In this document: positions 36,185 through 45,969 of the stretch, piece by piece | Position numbering within the stretch: the first letter of the stretch is position 1 | Layout: each line of letters begins with the position of its first letter | NCBI GenBank assembly: GCA_049487715.1 | Contig: CP150557.1 | Location: 62,001-126,000, forward strand | Length of the DNA stretch: 64,000 nt | Source of the DNA: Pycnococcus provasolii | Taxonomy: Eukaryota > Chlorophyta > Pseudoscourfieldiophyceae > Pseudoscourfieldiales | Reading direction: 5' to 3' | Made by a program: the position numbers and the translations under genes | Notes under the pieces: generated by a model | Told to the model about the DNA's origin: nothing | Seen by the model: the letters and a program-made list of their open reading frames with translations, nothing else | Database searches by the model: none

Positions 36185-37537
36185 ATGGATGAAGAAGGGT
36201 GCATGTCTTCCATCATGTTTGTCGCTGCGAGGCGCAAGGGCGCGCTTGCGCCTCCTCTGCTTGCGTTCCACAAAGAGTATGGCAAAGAGGACGATGAGCA
36301 GCGCAGGCGCGTAATAGACACCAAGGCGGCCGAGTACGTCGAGGACGAATCAAAGGATGTCATCGGATACGCAGGTGCAAAAAACGTAGCGCGCACAGCG
36401 GCACTGGCAATGTGCGCGTGTATACTACATGAAGAGACGATGAACTTGACGCTGAAAGCTCTGCTAGACAGACTACCGGAGGGTGCGAAGTACCAGTTCA
36501 AGGAAGAGGACAAGCCTCCAGAAAACGAAGATGACGATGACGAGTGGTGGTATGACTCCGACGGTTTTGTTGGTTCGTCCGTGCTGCACTACGCACTGAG
36601 TCACGGAGCTGCTTATGAAATAGTTCACAAGATTCTGGACCTGGCGCCAAGTGCCGCAAGGTACGTGGACGGGGTGAAGAGTACCCCGCTCCACGCCGCG
36701 ACTGATGCGCAGAACTGGTACGGAAGAAGACGCTCGCCCGTAATCATTCGACGACTGCTAAAGATCTTCCCAGAGGCTGCATCTTCGTGCGGTTATGGGA
36801 ACTTGCTTCCACTGCATCTTGTCGTGGGCAAGGATGTGTGGCCGGAGTATGCAAGGGCTGCTGTTATCCCAATCTTGCGGGCTTACCCAGGGGCTTTGAA
36901 AGTGAAAACTCCTGGTGGATATACGCCTCGAAAATTCGCTGCGCTAAATCCAATTGAGAGTGCGTGGGCGGACGAGGGTCCCGGAGGTGGCGCGCAGTTC
37001 GGTATGCCGGGCTTCCGCATCGATGACAACGAGACAATTACAGAGACCATGTGTCGCGTTGCAGAGACGCTTTTCGATAAGCGTGCTGAAGTGAAGCTTG
37101 CCTTTCTATTGTGTGCAAACAAATATAAACCTCTGGTGGGGGCGGGCTCGGACGCGCTGCGGTTGATTTGCGCTTCACTTGACGCTGCATTGGTCGACGA
37201 CGTGCTCGCACATCCTGAGGTTATCAAAGAATTCGAAAGAGGGGTTAAGGGTCATCGCAGCAAGGGGAATAATGTTGGTAGGTCAATGCCTATTTCCCTT
37301 GATCGCAGGGTACACTACTTGGATGAGAAGGACGACAAGGCAGACAGGAAAAAGTATGACGGCGAAGATAACTATGATCTAGATCAGGAGGAGGAGGAAG
37401 AAGACGAAGACGACGATGAAGAGGAGGAGGAGGAGCAGGAGGACGACGACGACGACGATGAAGAGGAGGAGGAGGAGGAGGGCAGAGGAGGTGGTGGTGG
37501 GATTTGGCAATGGTTATCGGGCATATTCAGCCGCTGA
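36185..37537 (+). CDS. Ankyrin-repeat-like protein with acidic tail
   Basis: 450 residues. Ankyrin-type units are visible from about residue 130: VLHYALSHGAAYEIVHKILD, TPLHAATDAQNW followed by IIRRLLKIFPEAA, LLPLHLVVGKD then IPILRAYPGALKVKTPGGYT. The spacing is looser than in canonical ankyrins, as in many protist ankyrin proteins. A helical segment follows, then a 70-residue Asp/Glu tract (codons at 37380-37490) and a short hydrophobic end (WQWLSGIFSR). A protein-interaction scaffold is the only supported role. The start at 36185 is the first Met after a stop-rich leader. Confidence 0.7.
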   Translation: MDEEGCMSSIMFVAARRKGALAPPLLAFHKEYGKEDDEQRRRVIDTKAAEYVEDESKDVIGYAGAKNVARTAALAMCACILHEETMNLTLKALLDRLPEGAKYQFKEEDKPPENEDDDDEWWYDSDGFVGSSVLHYALSHGAAYEIVHKILDLAPSAARYVDGVKSTPLHAATDAQNWYGRRRSPVIIRRLLKIFPEAASSCGYGNLLPLHLVVGKDVWPEYARAAVIPILRAYPGALKVKTPGGYTPRKFAALNPIESAWADEGPGGGAQFGMPGFRIDDNETITETMCRVAETLFDKRAEVKLAFLLCANKYKPLVGAGSDALRLICASLDAALVDDVLAHPEVIKEFERGVKGHRSKGNNVGRSMPISLDRRVHYLDEKDDKADRKKYDGEDNYDLDQEEEEEDEDDDEEEEEEQEDDDDDDEEEEEEEGRGGGGGIWQWLSGIFSR

Positions 37538-37573
37538 AAAATAAACAATTAGAAACAAATTTATTTACTAAAA

Positions 37574-38486
37574 TCACAGAGATGGTGACGTCGTCGTCGC
37601 CAGCGTCACTAAACTAGCAGCGGCACGGCACGACGCGACGTGGTAGGGCAGAACGCGCCAGCACGATACCCTCTGGCTCATAGTGCGACACGCTTTGGAA
37701 AAGGGAGCGGCGTGCGCGTCGAGCTGAAGAAGCGCATAGAGCTCCGCAGCAAGATGAGAGGCGGGCGATGGCGGGCACGCCGCATGGTTGCCGTCGTCTT
37801 CGCCTTCGTCACCCTCGAACGCGGGTGTCGTAGGTGCGGGCGGGCTATTCCCCAGCATCCGCTCACCTCTCGTCCAGAGCTGCACGTCCACCGTGACAGT
37901 GTCGGCACGTGCCACGCATGCGGAGTTGCCATTGTCCACAACCCACGCGTCCAGTGAAAGGTCTGTGGACGGGAAGTCTGCCGTCCCCGCGAGCACGTCG
38001 TCGCCCTCATCCTGAGCGAGTGCACGCCAAGCCGCGGCATCGAAAGATTCGCCGTGCGGTGGCGCGTCTACGCTTTCGAGGCGCAAAATGCACGGCGGAG
38101 GCAACGACGGCACCACAGCGGAACGAGGGGCAGCCTCCTCCGCTGCCGTTTCCAGTTCTGTCGGCGGCGGCGGTGACGACGACGCTACCTCTGATTTGCT
38201 CACGGCAGCAGCAAGGCGGCACGTGTCCACTCGAAGCTGCCGCAGCAGGGCCACGAGCCCACCTTCCCCGGACGGCGTGGCAGGGCCATAAACACGTGCT
38301 GCTGCCAAGGTGCCGTCCGAAGTCATCCATGCGGCGGCAATATGCCAACCCTCGCTGTCGATAAACCACTGGTAGCATCCGTGCACACGCTGCGGTGTCG
38401 CCGTTTCGTTGCGCGCAAGACACACGCCATACGGGTTGGGCACAAGCGCCGGCACATTCGACACATCCTTGTGGTGTGGCACATCG

Positions 38487-38525
<39 letters not shown>

Positions 38526-39834
38526 GGCAGATCTTCTGGAGCCATCGCCTCTTCGTCGTCGACGACGATGGCATTACCGGATGCCGGGCTAGCCACAACT
38601 CCAAGCGGTGGTGTGTGCGGTGTCGGGGTGGCAGCTGCGACGACGACGTCAGCGCCAGGGGAAGGATGGCTTCCATTTTGCAAATCCTTCTTCGGCTGCC
38701 TGCTGCTCTGTTCTCCTCCTCCTCTTTCTCCTCCGCCTCCTCCTCCTCGAGCGTATGCTCAGATGGTGGCTCAGCTGACGAAGCGGTAGCGAGCGCAAGC
38801 GTAGCACACGCATTCCGATGTGCGCTCCAGGCCAAAGAGTGCACGGTATCTGCATGCGCGTGCAATGGCAGTCCATCCTCGTTGTCATCCACGTCGCATG
38901 CTGGAAGAAGCTGCACAGCCACGATGGGACAAAGCACATCTCGAGCATGCAGCAGGACTGCAAGCTCCGCGATGGGCAAACTCGCAGCTGACGGCACGAA
39001 CAGCACACCCGCGATGCGGTTGGGTGGAGCGCCATCCGCGGCGTTGTCCTCCAGCACACGCCAAGCCATCGCCGCAGCCGACTCGCGCTGTGCCTCACGC
39101 AGCATGGCGTCTGCACGCCCAAGAGCGCCTCTCACCTCATCAGCGAGCGAGCGCAACCTTCCCGCGGCGAGCGCGCGTCGACTTTCCGACGACGCCGACG
39201 CCGGGCTGGAAAGGACTGGTGCGGCGTTCAGCTCTCTTGCGTACGACATCCTGCCGTAGGACTGCACTGCGTATTCTGCGCACGTCTCCGCGACGAGCGG
39301 TGCAACGGCAGGCGCGACGGGCGACGCGAACGTTGACGCGCAGCCGCAGCGCGCGTCGACTCGTTGCTCGTCGCTTTGCGGTGTGCGGAAAGTAGGCGGT
39401 ATGGTTGCAACAATCGTCGTCGCATCAGCTTTCTTTTGACGGCTTTGTGACGAGAGTGCGGTTCTTGCTTCGTGCCTTCTCCTTCTGCTTTCTCCGTCTT
39501 CGCGTCTTGGTGGGCACTGCATTCTGCTTTGTTGTTGTATCTGTTCGTTCGCCCACAGCGCGGGGTCTCTCGCTGCAGTGGCTGCGTACGTTGCGAGTGT
39601 TTTGTGCGAATTGGCCAAGGCTGCTGGCACACCGAGAGGGTCGACGCGTTCGTAGTGTTCACCTTGACTTCTTCTTCTTCTCCTCCTTCTTCTTCTTCTC
39701 GTTGCTGGAGGCTCGTTAATATTGTCGTCGTCGTCGTCGTCGTCACTGCTTTGTTTCCTTTTGGAAACCATGCTGCTGCTGTTGTTGTTGTTCATCTTCT
39801 GCGCCGCCGCTAGGTTATCTTTCTTGTTCATCAT
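37574..39834 (-). CDS. Possible Mediator subunit 13 C-terminal-like protein, with frame break
   Basis: The 5' part is open from a Met near 39834 to about 38690, with a poly-Asp plus poly-Arg stretch and SYGRMSYARELNAAPVLSSP and IAGVLFVPSAASLPIAELAV. The 3' part continues in another minus-strand frame from about 38683 to 37574: HGCYQWFIDSEGWHIAAAWM, then GGLVALLRQLRVDTCRLA and PCILRLESVDAPP. The C-Y-x-W...W...W...G-x-L pattern followed by a helix ending in C-x-L recalls the last domain of MED13, a subunit of the Mediator kinase module; that is a weak, by-eye match. The two frames meet in a GAG-repeat, so either a small intron or a sequencing indel joins them. Nuclear location would fit the basic tract. 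Confidence 0.45.
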
Positions 39835-40436
39835 CGCGATGTACGTGTACGTCGCGGTACTTCGAAAGTCGGTGTGCAGCATAAGATTGTCAGATTCGGA
39901 GATGGATGCGTCGTTTATAATAGAACCCTGAGCCACATTATTGTCCCCAAGCTCCCCAAGCTGAGCCCCATGCTCCTGAGCACCAAGCTCTTGAGGAGGC
40001 TCAACAAGGCTCCTAGAAGCCCTTCTAGGACCAAGCTCTTGAGGACCATTGCTTTTTGAGTTGCATAAAGGTAGGAGGTGTATCGTATGCCAAGGCACGC
40101 AAGTACTTGGCGTGTACCGAGGACGGGACGGCGCGTCCATGGATGTAAATTGAGAGCGTCTTATTTGGCAGGGCCGGTGGGCCGGGGGGGGGGGGGGTCC
40201 CAGCCACTCCCAGGTGGGGCCGCAATGCAACTGTTCCACGACGGAAGCGGCCGGCTCAAGTGGAGGAGCCTCCTCGGATTCTCCGGGCAGCCCCCGGGGG
40301 GGGATCTCGTGCGGGGAGCCGGACTGCCGGAGGTGGGTGGATTCGATACCTGCTGAGCCATCGATGAGCTCTCCTCCTAATGGGATCCCTTTTCGGGGAT
40401 CCCTTCTAGGTCTGGGTACGTGTTTGATTACTGGGT

Positions 40437-40575
40437 GGTGGTTGGGGTTTTGTGTTGGTTTTGTGTGTTGGGGGTTTGTCTGTTTGTGTTTTGGGGGTTT
40501 GTGTGTTAGTGGTTTGGGGTTTTGTGTTTTGGGGTTTGTGTTTTGGGGGTTTGTGTTTTGGTTTGGGGGTTTTCG
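40437..40575 (+). repeat. TTTTGGGG/TTTGTG G-rich array
   Basis: About 140 bases composed almost only of G and T, with at least six runs of four or five G separated by TTTGTGTTTT-type spacers (for example TTTTGGGGGTTTGTG in near-tandem copies). Potential G-quadruplex on the plus strand, 270-400 bp upstream of the RWD gene. Confidence 0.65.
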
Positions 40576-40757
40576 CTAGGGTACCGGTATTATTGTGTGT
40601 GTTGGGGTTTTCGCTCTTGTGAGCCGCCTTTGCCAGCTGCCATTGCCGCGACCGTACCCGGTACAGTACGCTCAGCTCAGTAGTCGCTCGCTGAGTGAGT
40701 GAGTGATTTGTTGTTGTTAAGGTTCATAATTATTAGACTTGTCACTCGCATAGATAT

Positions 40758-40766
40758 TATATATAC
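40758..40766 (+). promoter_or_regulatory. TATA-like element
   Basis: TATATATAC about 70 bp before the ATG at 40836, followed by a pyrimidine-rich leader with a CATTCGTTCGTTCG repeat. It resembles the element before the gene at 8542. Confidence 0.45.
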
Positions 40767-40835
40767 CTTTTGTCCTTTTTCATTCAAGTGACCACAACTT
40801 ATTTCACTCATTCGTTCGTTCGTTCGTGTTCATCC

Positions 40836-41648
40836 ATGAGCGGCGATGATCACCAGCAGTACTTGGACGACCAGTCGGACGAAATCGAGGCGCTTCAGGC
40901 CATCTTCATGGACGAGCAGTTTCAAATACTTGACGTCAACACGCTGGAAACTACCACCGCACAACGACTGAAACTACATAACGCAGCAGCAGACGCCGCC
41001 GCCGCCGCTTACAGGATCACAGTCGTTCCCGAGGAACCGGACGAAGAACCGCCGGAAATTCCACAAAGACTTGGACTGCTCTTCGCATACCCGCCGACGT
41101 ACCCCGACGTTCCGCCGCTCATCGTATGCCAGAGCGAACAGGGAATCAGCAAGACGGACCTTGCGAACATCGAAACGCACCTGCACGACGAAGCGCTCGC
41201 AAACGTCGGCATGGCGATGATGTTCACACTAGCAAACGCCGCGAAGGACTGGCTGCGAGAGCACGCCAACCTAGACGTTGGCGAGATGGAGGACGAGGCG
41301 GCGCGGAAAAAGAAAGAACTCGCCGAGGAGGAACGACTCGCCAAGGCGCGCAGGGCTGCCGGTATAGAAGTCACCAAGGAGACGTTCGAAGACTGGCACA
41401 CGCGATTCGAAGCCGAGCGCGCGCTTGCCAAGGCGCTCGCGCCGGACGCGGCGGAGAGGGCGGAGCGAGCGAAGCGCATGACTGGGCGCGCGTACTTCGA
41501 GAAGCGGCGCGGCGAGGCTGTGGAGGCTGAGCTCGAGGATGATGAGGAGGACTTTGACCTCGACGACCTCGGCGACGAGGACGACTTACTCGACGACCTC
41601 GAAGCCTTGGTGGATGAGGAGGGCGTGTCAACACTCGCGTCGTCGTAA
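40836..41648 (+). CDS. RWD-domain protein, RWDD1/Gir2-like
   Basis: 270 residues from the ATG at 40836 (MSGDDHQQYLDDQSDEIEAL). The RWD domain spans about residues 10-140, with QSDEIEALQAIF at its start, the family-typical LLFAYPPTYPDVPP (YPxxxP core) and a final helix (MAMMFTLANAAKDWLREH). A charged helix follows (RKKKELAEEERLAKARRAAG), then VTKETFEDWHTRFEAE and an acidic C-terminus. This arrangement, including the T-x-E-x-F-x-x-W-x-x-x-F motif, is that of RWDD1/Gir2, which binds the GTPase DRG2 and can interact with Gcn1 in translation control. Cytosolic. The assignment to this subfamily is good. Confidence 0.88.
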   Translation: MSGDDHQQYLDDQSDEIEALQAIFMDEQFQILDVNTLETTTAQRLKLHNAAADAAAAAYRITVVPEEPDEEPPEIPQRLGLLFAYPPTYPDVPPLIVCQSEQGISKTDLANIETHLHDEALANVGMAMMFTLANAAKDWLREHANLDVGEMEDEAARKKKELAEEERLAKARRAAGIEVTKETFEDWHTRFEAERALAKALAPDAAERAERAKRMTGRAYFEKRRGEAVEAELEDDEEDFDLDDLGDEDDLLDDLEALVDEEGVSTLASS

Positions 41649-41709
41649 CGGCAACGCGCAGAGCTGCGTATTCGCCAAGTAATGTTTTGTTTCACTAGTT
41701 AGTACTTCT

Positions 41710-42432
41710 TTATGGTTCATTTACAGTACACAACGCACACTCTACAACAAAAGGATTATTGTTTAGCATAATATGTTTTACGCGCGACACAGCACATTCA
41801 CGACACCCTCTCCCACTATACCACGCCGCGAGCGCGAGCACCGAGCCAGCTGCACGCACGGCTTTCTGACTGAGTTCGTCCTTGCGCTGTTGGCGCACGT
41901 CTTCTCGCAGACTCGTGCCTCGCACGATTGTAATGTTCACCAGCGACGGGGGAGCGTCGACGTATATCGTGTCCCGCCGACGACCCATTTTGCTGCCCAG
42001 TTCCGTCATCGCCTTCGTGAGCGTGCGCAAGCGCTTAGGCACATTCGTCTGTGCTTCCCACGGAAGCGCCTCGAGTCCCGCGGCCCACGTTTGCTCGCTT
42101 GCTGCAATCGTTGACATCGACATGGACATCGACGCGGGCATCCACGTCGTAGTCAGCGCTAAGGGCTTATTATTACCACTACCGCTACTGCAAGTGCTGC
42201 AACTGCTGCTGCAAATACTATGGTGATCCCCGAAGTCTGGAGGAGAGGTTTCATGAAACCCACCCACCAAGGAAGCAGGTACCAGGACAGAATCGGAAGC
42301 CAATGGACCCGCCATGGATGGAATCCTGCGAGGAAGGAACTGACAGCTGTCGCCGAACTGCGAGGGAAGGGAAAAACGCGCACAAAACAAAAAAAACCAA
42401 AAGGCCCCTGTGGGCAGAGGGGTGGTCAACAA
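41710..42432 (-). CDS. Unknown protein, start uncertain
   Basis: Open for 240 codons; the part from about 42140 down looks protein-like: EQTWAAGLEALPWEAQTNVP, KRLRTLTKAMTELGSKMGRR, DAPPSLVNITIVRG and QKAVRAAGSVLALAAWYSGR. Upstream the frame is Ser/Cys/Pro-rich and may be leader or intron. Another frame there encodes a signal-peptide-like stretch (TSGITIVFAAAVAALAVAVV), so a first exon is possible, but I could not find a junction that keeps frame. No domain recognised. Convergent with the RWD gene at 60 bp. Confidence 0.4.
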   Translation of the reverse strand: MLTTPLPTGAFWFFLFCARFSLPSQFGDSCQFLPRRIPSMAGPLASDSVLVPASLVGGFHETSPPDFGDHHSICSSSCSTCSSGSGNNKPLALTTTWMPASMSMSMSTIAASEQTWAAGLEALPWEAQTNVPKRLRTLTKAMTELGSKMGRRRDTIYVDAPPSLVNITIVRGTSLREDVRQQRKDELSQKAVRAAGSVLALAAWYSGRGCRECAVSRVKHIMLNNNPFVVECALCTVNEP

Positions 42433-42730
42433 TTCCCTGAACTAATAATTATAACGGGCAGAGAGGTCGGGGGGCAAAGCCAGGAATCCTGTAGTGGGGG
42501 CATTTGCATTGGATTGGGGGAGAAGGAAAACCAATAGGCGGAAGAATAGGCTGGGAAAATAGTCTACCACCTCCTTCCACCGGAAGTAACAACGAATCAA
42601 TCCAATCAACCGTTTATTATGCCTTGCACTTGCACTTGCACTTGACAGAAAGCACCGGTGATTGCGTGCGGGCAAGTTCGCCATCAGCATATCAGCTAAC
42701 GGCACGCATTCTTGGTCGTCGTTTCTCATC

Positions 42731-43279
42731 ATGGCGAGTGCGAGTGCTCGTCCGCACTACGACTACGGTGTATCCGCCGCAACATTCCCGTGGTTCGCGC
42801 GTGTCGCTGCACCAGACATCCTGGCGTGCGCGCGGCGGCGCGTCGTGCTCGCGGCCGAATATCCGAACGACCCGGCGGAGTATCACATGCGAGAACTCAC
42901 GCCGGAGATGGAGAGCGCACACGCGCAGCTTGTGCAAGAGCAGGCGAGCGAGGTCGAGCATAGCACGCCGAGCCGCTGTAACGCCATCAACAACCTCGCG
43001 GTCTTGCTCAAGGATCAAGGCAAGTACGCCGACGCGGAGACGCTGTACCGCGAGGCGCTGGACGGATCTCGTCGCGAGCTGGGCGAGGCGCATCCAATTA
43101 CGCTGGTCGCCAACGACAACCTCGAAGAATTTCTCAAGAAGCAAAAGAAGTTCGATGAGGCTGCTTCCTACTACGACCAAGCGGCGTATGTATTCGAGCA
43201 GAGCTACGGCGCTAACCACGAAGAAACGCGCGATGCGCTAGCTCGAGCTGCTGATGCTCGTAAAAGAAGCGAAATGTAA
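42731..43279 (+). CDS. Kinesin-light-chain-type TPR protein
   Basis: 182 residues from the ATG at 42731. Two tetratricopeptide repeats of the kinesin-light-chain type are visible: NAINNLAVLLKDQGKYADAE then TLYREALDGSRRELGEAHP, and ANDNLEEFLKKQKKFDEAAS then YYDQAAYVFEQSYGANHEET. Such tandem TPRs with G-x-x-H-x-x-T ends are common protein-interaction modules in algae and bacteria. The N-terminal 70 residues have no recognised domain. TGTAA overlaps the stop (AAATGTAATG). Convergent with the IQ gene, which carries the shared 3'-UTR element. Confidence 0.75.
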   Translation: MASASARPHYDYGVSAATFPWFARVAAPDILACARRRVVLAAEYPNDPAEYHMRELTPEMESAHAQLVQEQASEVEHSTPSRCNAINNLAVLLKDQGKYADAETLYREALDGSRRELGEAHPITLVANDNLEEFLKKQKKFDEAASYYDQAAYVFEQSYGANHEETRDALARAADARKRSEM

Positions 43280-43416
43280 TGCACGTATATTGTCTACTGA
43301 TTTCTGCTACTGTGCGACAGATGAGCGCCACTCACTCACCACCGTACCCTCGTAGCTAGCACTTCATCACTTGTCGAAAACGACATGGCACCGGTGAATG
43401 GGCTGAATGGTGAAAG

Positions 43417-43478
43417 TGAATGGTGTGAATGGACAACCGCTGGACAGAGTAAAGTACACTTCATTACTGAATGAGGGA
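43417..43478 (-). promoter_or_regulatory. Shared 3'-UTR element, copy C
   Basis: On the minus strand it starts a few bases after the IQ-gene stop: CTCATTCAGTAATG, then GTCCAGCGGTTGTCCATTCA and CACCATTC. The first word matches copy A (13410-13424) and the second block matches copy B (6565-6650). Ends in GAATGGTG repeats as copy B does. Confidence 0.6.
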
Positions 43479-43480
43479 TC

Positions 43481-44626
43481 TCAGGTTGGCACCTTGAAGT
43501 GCTGAGGCTCGGGCGGATCCATCGTCGACGCGACAGGCGCGAACGTGTCCATGTCCATGAGCGTGTCGCGCAGCGCGTCGTCGCTCGCGTACGATAGCCG
43601 GCGATACTCCGCGTAGATTTCCGTGGGAACGAACGCGTCGCTGGGAAAACTCGTCGCGAGCGTGCCCCACTCCGACATGTATGCGTCGTAGTCCAACCCC
43701 ATCGACCAGTTGAGCAGGTCGTCTGCATCCTCAAGGTCGTCTTCGTCGTCGTCAACGCCGTCGTTCGGCCCGTCTTCGCCGCCACCCTTCTTCAGGCCCT
43801 CGCTGTACAGCTTCATCATCCAAGCGCGCTTCTTGCGACGGCGTACCAGATCCTTGTCCTCTCTCCGCTTTGTGGCAAGGTGGTGGAAGTCGAGCTTGCG
43901 GCTCGCCGTGAGCACGGCGATCGGATCCTCGTGAAGCATGACGCGCTCGCTCACGGGCCTCCACCCGTTGTTCTCGACGCGCTGGTACCAGCCGTCGACG
44001 TCCCAGCTTGCCGCCTCGCCAGGCTTTGGGTGGTTGTTCTCCGCCACCATCACGTTCGCGGGCTCGTACTGGTGTGCGTAGTCGCGCGGCGCGAACGAAC
44101 CCACGTCAGCCACCGTGCGGTGCGTGAATATCTTGTAGTAGATGAGAGGTGGGAAGGTGATTCCTCCTAGGCGGAAGCGCACGAACGTGCCCGCGGCGGC
44201 GTCGATGAGCTCCGTCTCTCTTGGGTTGATGGACCTCAGGAAGCTGCGCGGGTCGCCAGCCTCCCTGAATCGAATGAGGTCTCTGTAGTACCTGTAGATG
44301 CGCATGCCGCTGAACCTCCTCCACAGGGTCTGCACTCTCCTCGCTGCTTCGTTCACGTACTGTTCGTGCGTCGACTCCGCGCTAAGTCGCGAGTCAATTT
44401 CCAGCCGTCTTTTCCTGACGAAGCCTTGTATTCTGCGCGACGCCTTCTGCCTCACGCTCATGAACCTTCTTGTGAGTACGCCTCGGTACGCCGCCTGGAT
44501 CTTCGTGGCGTTCCACACGTCGAAGTCCGAGTACATGGCTCTTGCGTTATCGTCGCGCGTATCCGACACCTGTATCGTCGGCTCCGAAGAACCAGGCAGC
44601 GTCGTCGCACTCGAGACGCCGGACAT
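43481..44626 (-). CDS. IQ-motif protein, C11orf65/MFI-like
   Basis: 381 residues. IQ motifs (calmodulin or centrin binding) at about residue 40 (ATKIQAAYRGVLTRRFMSVR) and weaker ones at RRIQGFVRKRR and RRVQTLWRRF. The centre contains GTFVRFRLGGITFPPLIYYK followed by IFTHRTVADVGSFAPRDYAH. The F-R-L-G-G-x-x-F-P-P-x-I-Y-Y-K-I-(F/Y)-T-H-R segment is the signature I associate with C11orf65/MFI-type IQ proteins found in ciliated eukaryotes. It continues with a WYQRVENNGWRPV segment, a basic helix and an acidic stretch. Cytoskeletal or ciliary association is inferred. The shared 3'-UTR element follows the stop. Confidence 0.7.
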   Translation of the reverse strand: MSGVSSATTLPGSSEPTIQVSDTRDDNARAMYSDFDVWNATKIQAAYRGVLTRRFMSVRQKASRRIQGFVRKRRLEIDSRLSAESTHEQYVNEAARRVQTLWRRFSGMRIYRYYRDLIRFREAGDPRSFLRSINPRETELIDAAAGTFVRFRLGGITFPPLIYYKIFTHRTVADVGSFAPRDYAHQYEPANVMVAENNHPKPGEAASWDVDGWYQRVENNGWRPVSERVMLHEDPIAVLTASRKLDFHHLATKRREDKDLVRRRKKRAWMMKLYSEGLKKGGGEDGPNDGVDDDEDDLEDADDLLNWSMGLDYDAYMSEWGTLATSFPSDAFVPTEIYAEYRRLSYASDDALRDTLMDMDTFAPVASTMDPPEPQHFKVPT

Positions 44627-45319
44627 TATTATTAGTATGCTTTCAAGTGAAAGTGAAAGTGAGAAAGTGTTATGCTGAAGTCACCAAAAGCTTAAGAAAA
44701 CGTCGAGAGAACTCAAAAAGATGAGGAGGCTCAGCTTAAGAGCAAGCCAGCCAGTCGACTTCACCCACACTCACTCAATAGGCTGCAGTGCAATGGCGGA
44801 GTGGCGGAGTGGCGAACGACGAGAGCGAGAGAGAGCGAGAGAGAGGGGAATAGTGTGGGTTCGTTGTGCGCGTATTCACGAGGTTCAGGAACGGCGTTAA
44901 CAGCGTGTTCCTGACCGGCTCCAGGCTCCTTCCACATTAACCCATCATTGTCAACACCCAATCACCCCATCACCTGCTATCACCGACGACGCCCGTCTCA
45001 TCGTTCGGTTCACGCTGCTGATCAGTGATGGACCCTTTCAATCGGCCAATCACTCACTCAATCAGTCAGTCAAGTTCTACTTGTACCAGTCTATACCTCC
45101 ATTCTACCACGCCCATCGTCGCCACGAAGGCACGATACCACCACGCAGGCTCCACCACACCAGGTCACCACACCACGCTCATCAACCAAGCCACTGACCA
45201 CGCCCATCCCCACACCAACACCACTGACCACGCCCATCACCACACCAGCACCACTGACCACGCCGCTGACCTTCTTCTTATTCTTCCTAATAGAGGTTGG
45301 GGGTCTTGGGGATCCGTTC
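44627..45319. other. Intergenic region with 30-bp tandem repeat
   Basis: No gene supported. A GAGA-rich patch lies at 44820-44850. A 30-bp unit starting CCACTGACCACGCCCATC occurs 2.5 times at 45191-45264. Confidence 0.5.
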
Positions 45320-45694
45320 ATGACTTTATATTTGGGTAAGTGCCCTTGGGGATCCCGCTCGTGGTGCACGCTCGCGCACTTCGCGGACATCAAGGCGGCT
45401 GCCGAGAGAGATCGCAAGGCGCTCACATTCTCAAAAGGGCCGAATGGCAAGGGGCAGAAGGGAAGCGACGTGATCACGTCGTTTTGCCCTGTAGCTGTGT
45501 GTGCCTTTCGAATAACATTTCGACTCTGCCACGGTCATTGGGAGTGTAAGGCGTCAACGGCACACACGTTCCGGTGCGCGACCTTGAGTATGCGGTCATT
45601 GCATTCTACTCACCGGCACTCAAGGATACACGCCGTTGCTGCTTTACCGACCCAAACTTTTCAAGCATTTCGGTCCGCCGGAAGTGTGGGCTAA
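45320..45694 (+). pseudogene. Decayed fragment with MULE/WRKY-GCM1-like Cys-His motif
   Basis: The frame 45320-45694 is coding-like only in its first 75 residues: FADIKAAAERDRKALTFSKG, then SFCP...FRIT and GHWECKASTAHTFRC. C-P-x(n)-F-R-I...G-x-W-x-C...H-T-x-x-C resembles the zinc-binding segment at the N-terminus of Mutator-like transposases and FAR1/GCM1-type proteins. After HTFRC the sense appears to continue in another frame (YTPLLLYRPKLFKHFGPPEV, about 45625-45700), so frameshifts have occurred. Probably a transposase relic; the family match is by eye and weak. Confidence 0.25.
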
Positions 45695-45707
45695 GAGGAG
45701 GAAGTGA

Positions 45708-45969
45708 TGGCGAACGTAGGGAAGGAGTTGAAGGAGCGGTACGCCGCGTACGGGACGCTGCTTGCGGCGGTCGCGGACAGCCTCGGGTGCACTGAGGAGG
45801 ACTGGAGGAGCCACTCACGCCCACGGATGTGCTCTTTTCAGTGACGGGCGACGACGGCGAGGCCGTCGCGGACGCCCTCGGCGACAAGAACATGAAGGCG
45901 CGTCAGGCGGTGATGCGTCTCATGCACGCGAAGGCCATCCCTGAAAAAATATCTCTCCCCTCCGCCTAA
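45708..45969 (+). pseudogene. Small frameshifted open frame
   Basis: ATG at 45708 starts MANVGKELKERYAAYGTLLA and runs to a TGA near 45842. From about 45800 a different frame looks coding (PLTPTDVLFSVTGDDGEAVA) and ends at a stop near 45969. A single-base indel around 45795-45815, or a very small intron, would join them. Family unknown. Confidence 0.3.

Larger units (their letters stand above)
39835..40835. other. Intergenic region with direct repeats, poly-G and G-rich array
   Basis: The repeat ACCAAGCTCTTGAGGA occurs at about 39981 and 40030, with a hairpin (TCCTAGAAG/CTTCTAGGA, 9-bp arms) between. A run of 14 G lies near 40182-40196, GGGATCCC pairs near 40382-40405, and the G-rich array is at 40437-40575. 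No gene supported. The 3' part is the promoter of the RWD gene. Confidence 0.45.

Noticed and set aside
38342-39259. 305-codon plus-strand open frame
   Set aside because: Antisense to the MED13-like gene; its Gly run and Ser tract are complements of poly-Ala and acidic repeats.
42159-42383. Signal-peptide-like frame upstream of the 41710 gene as its first exon
   Set aside because: Suitable donors are all in phase 0 whereas the acceptors near 42110 require one or two bases, so no junction keeps the downstream frame.
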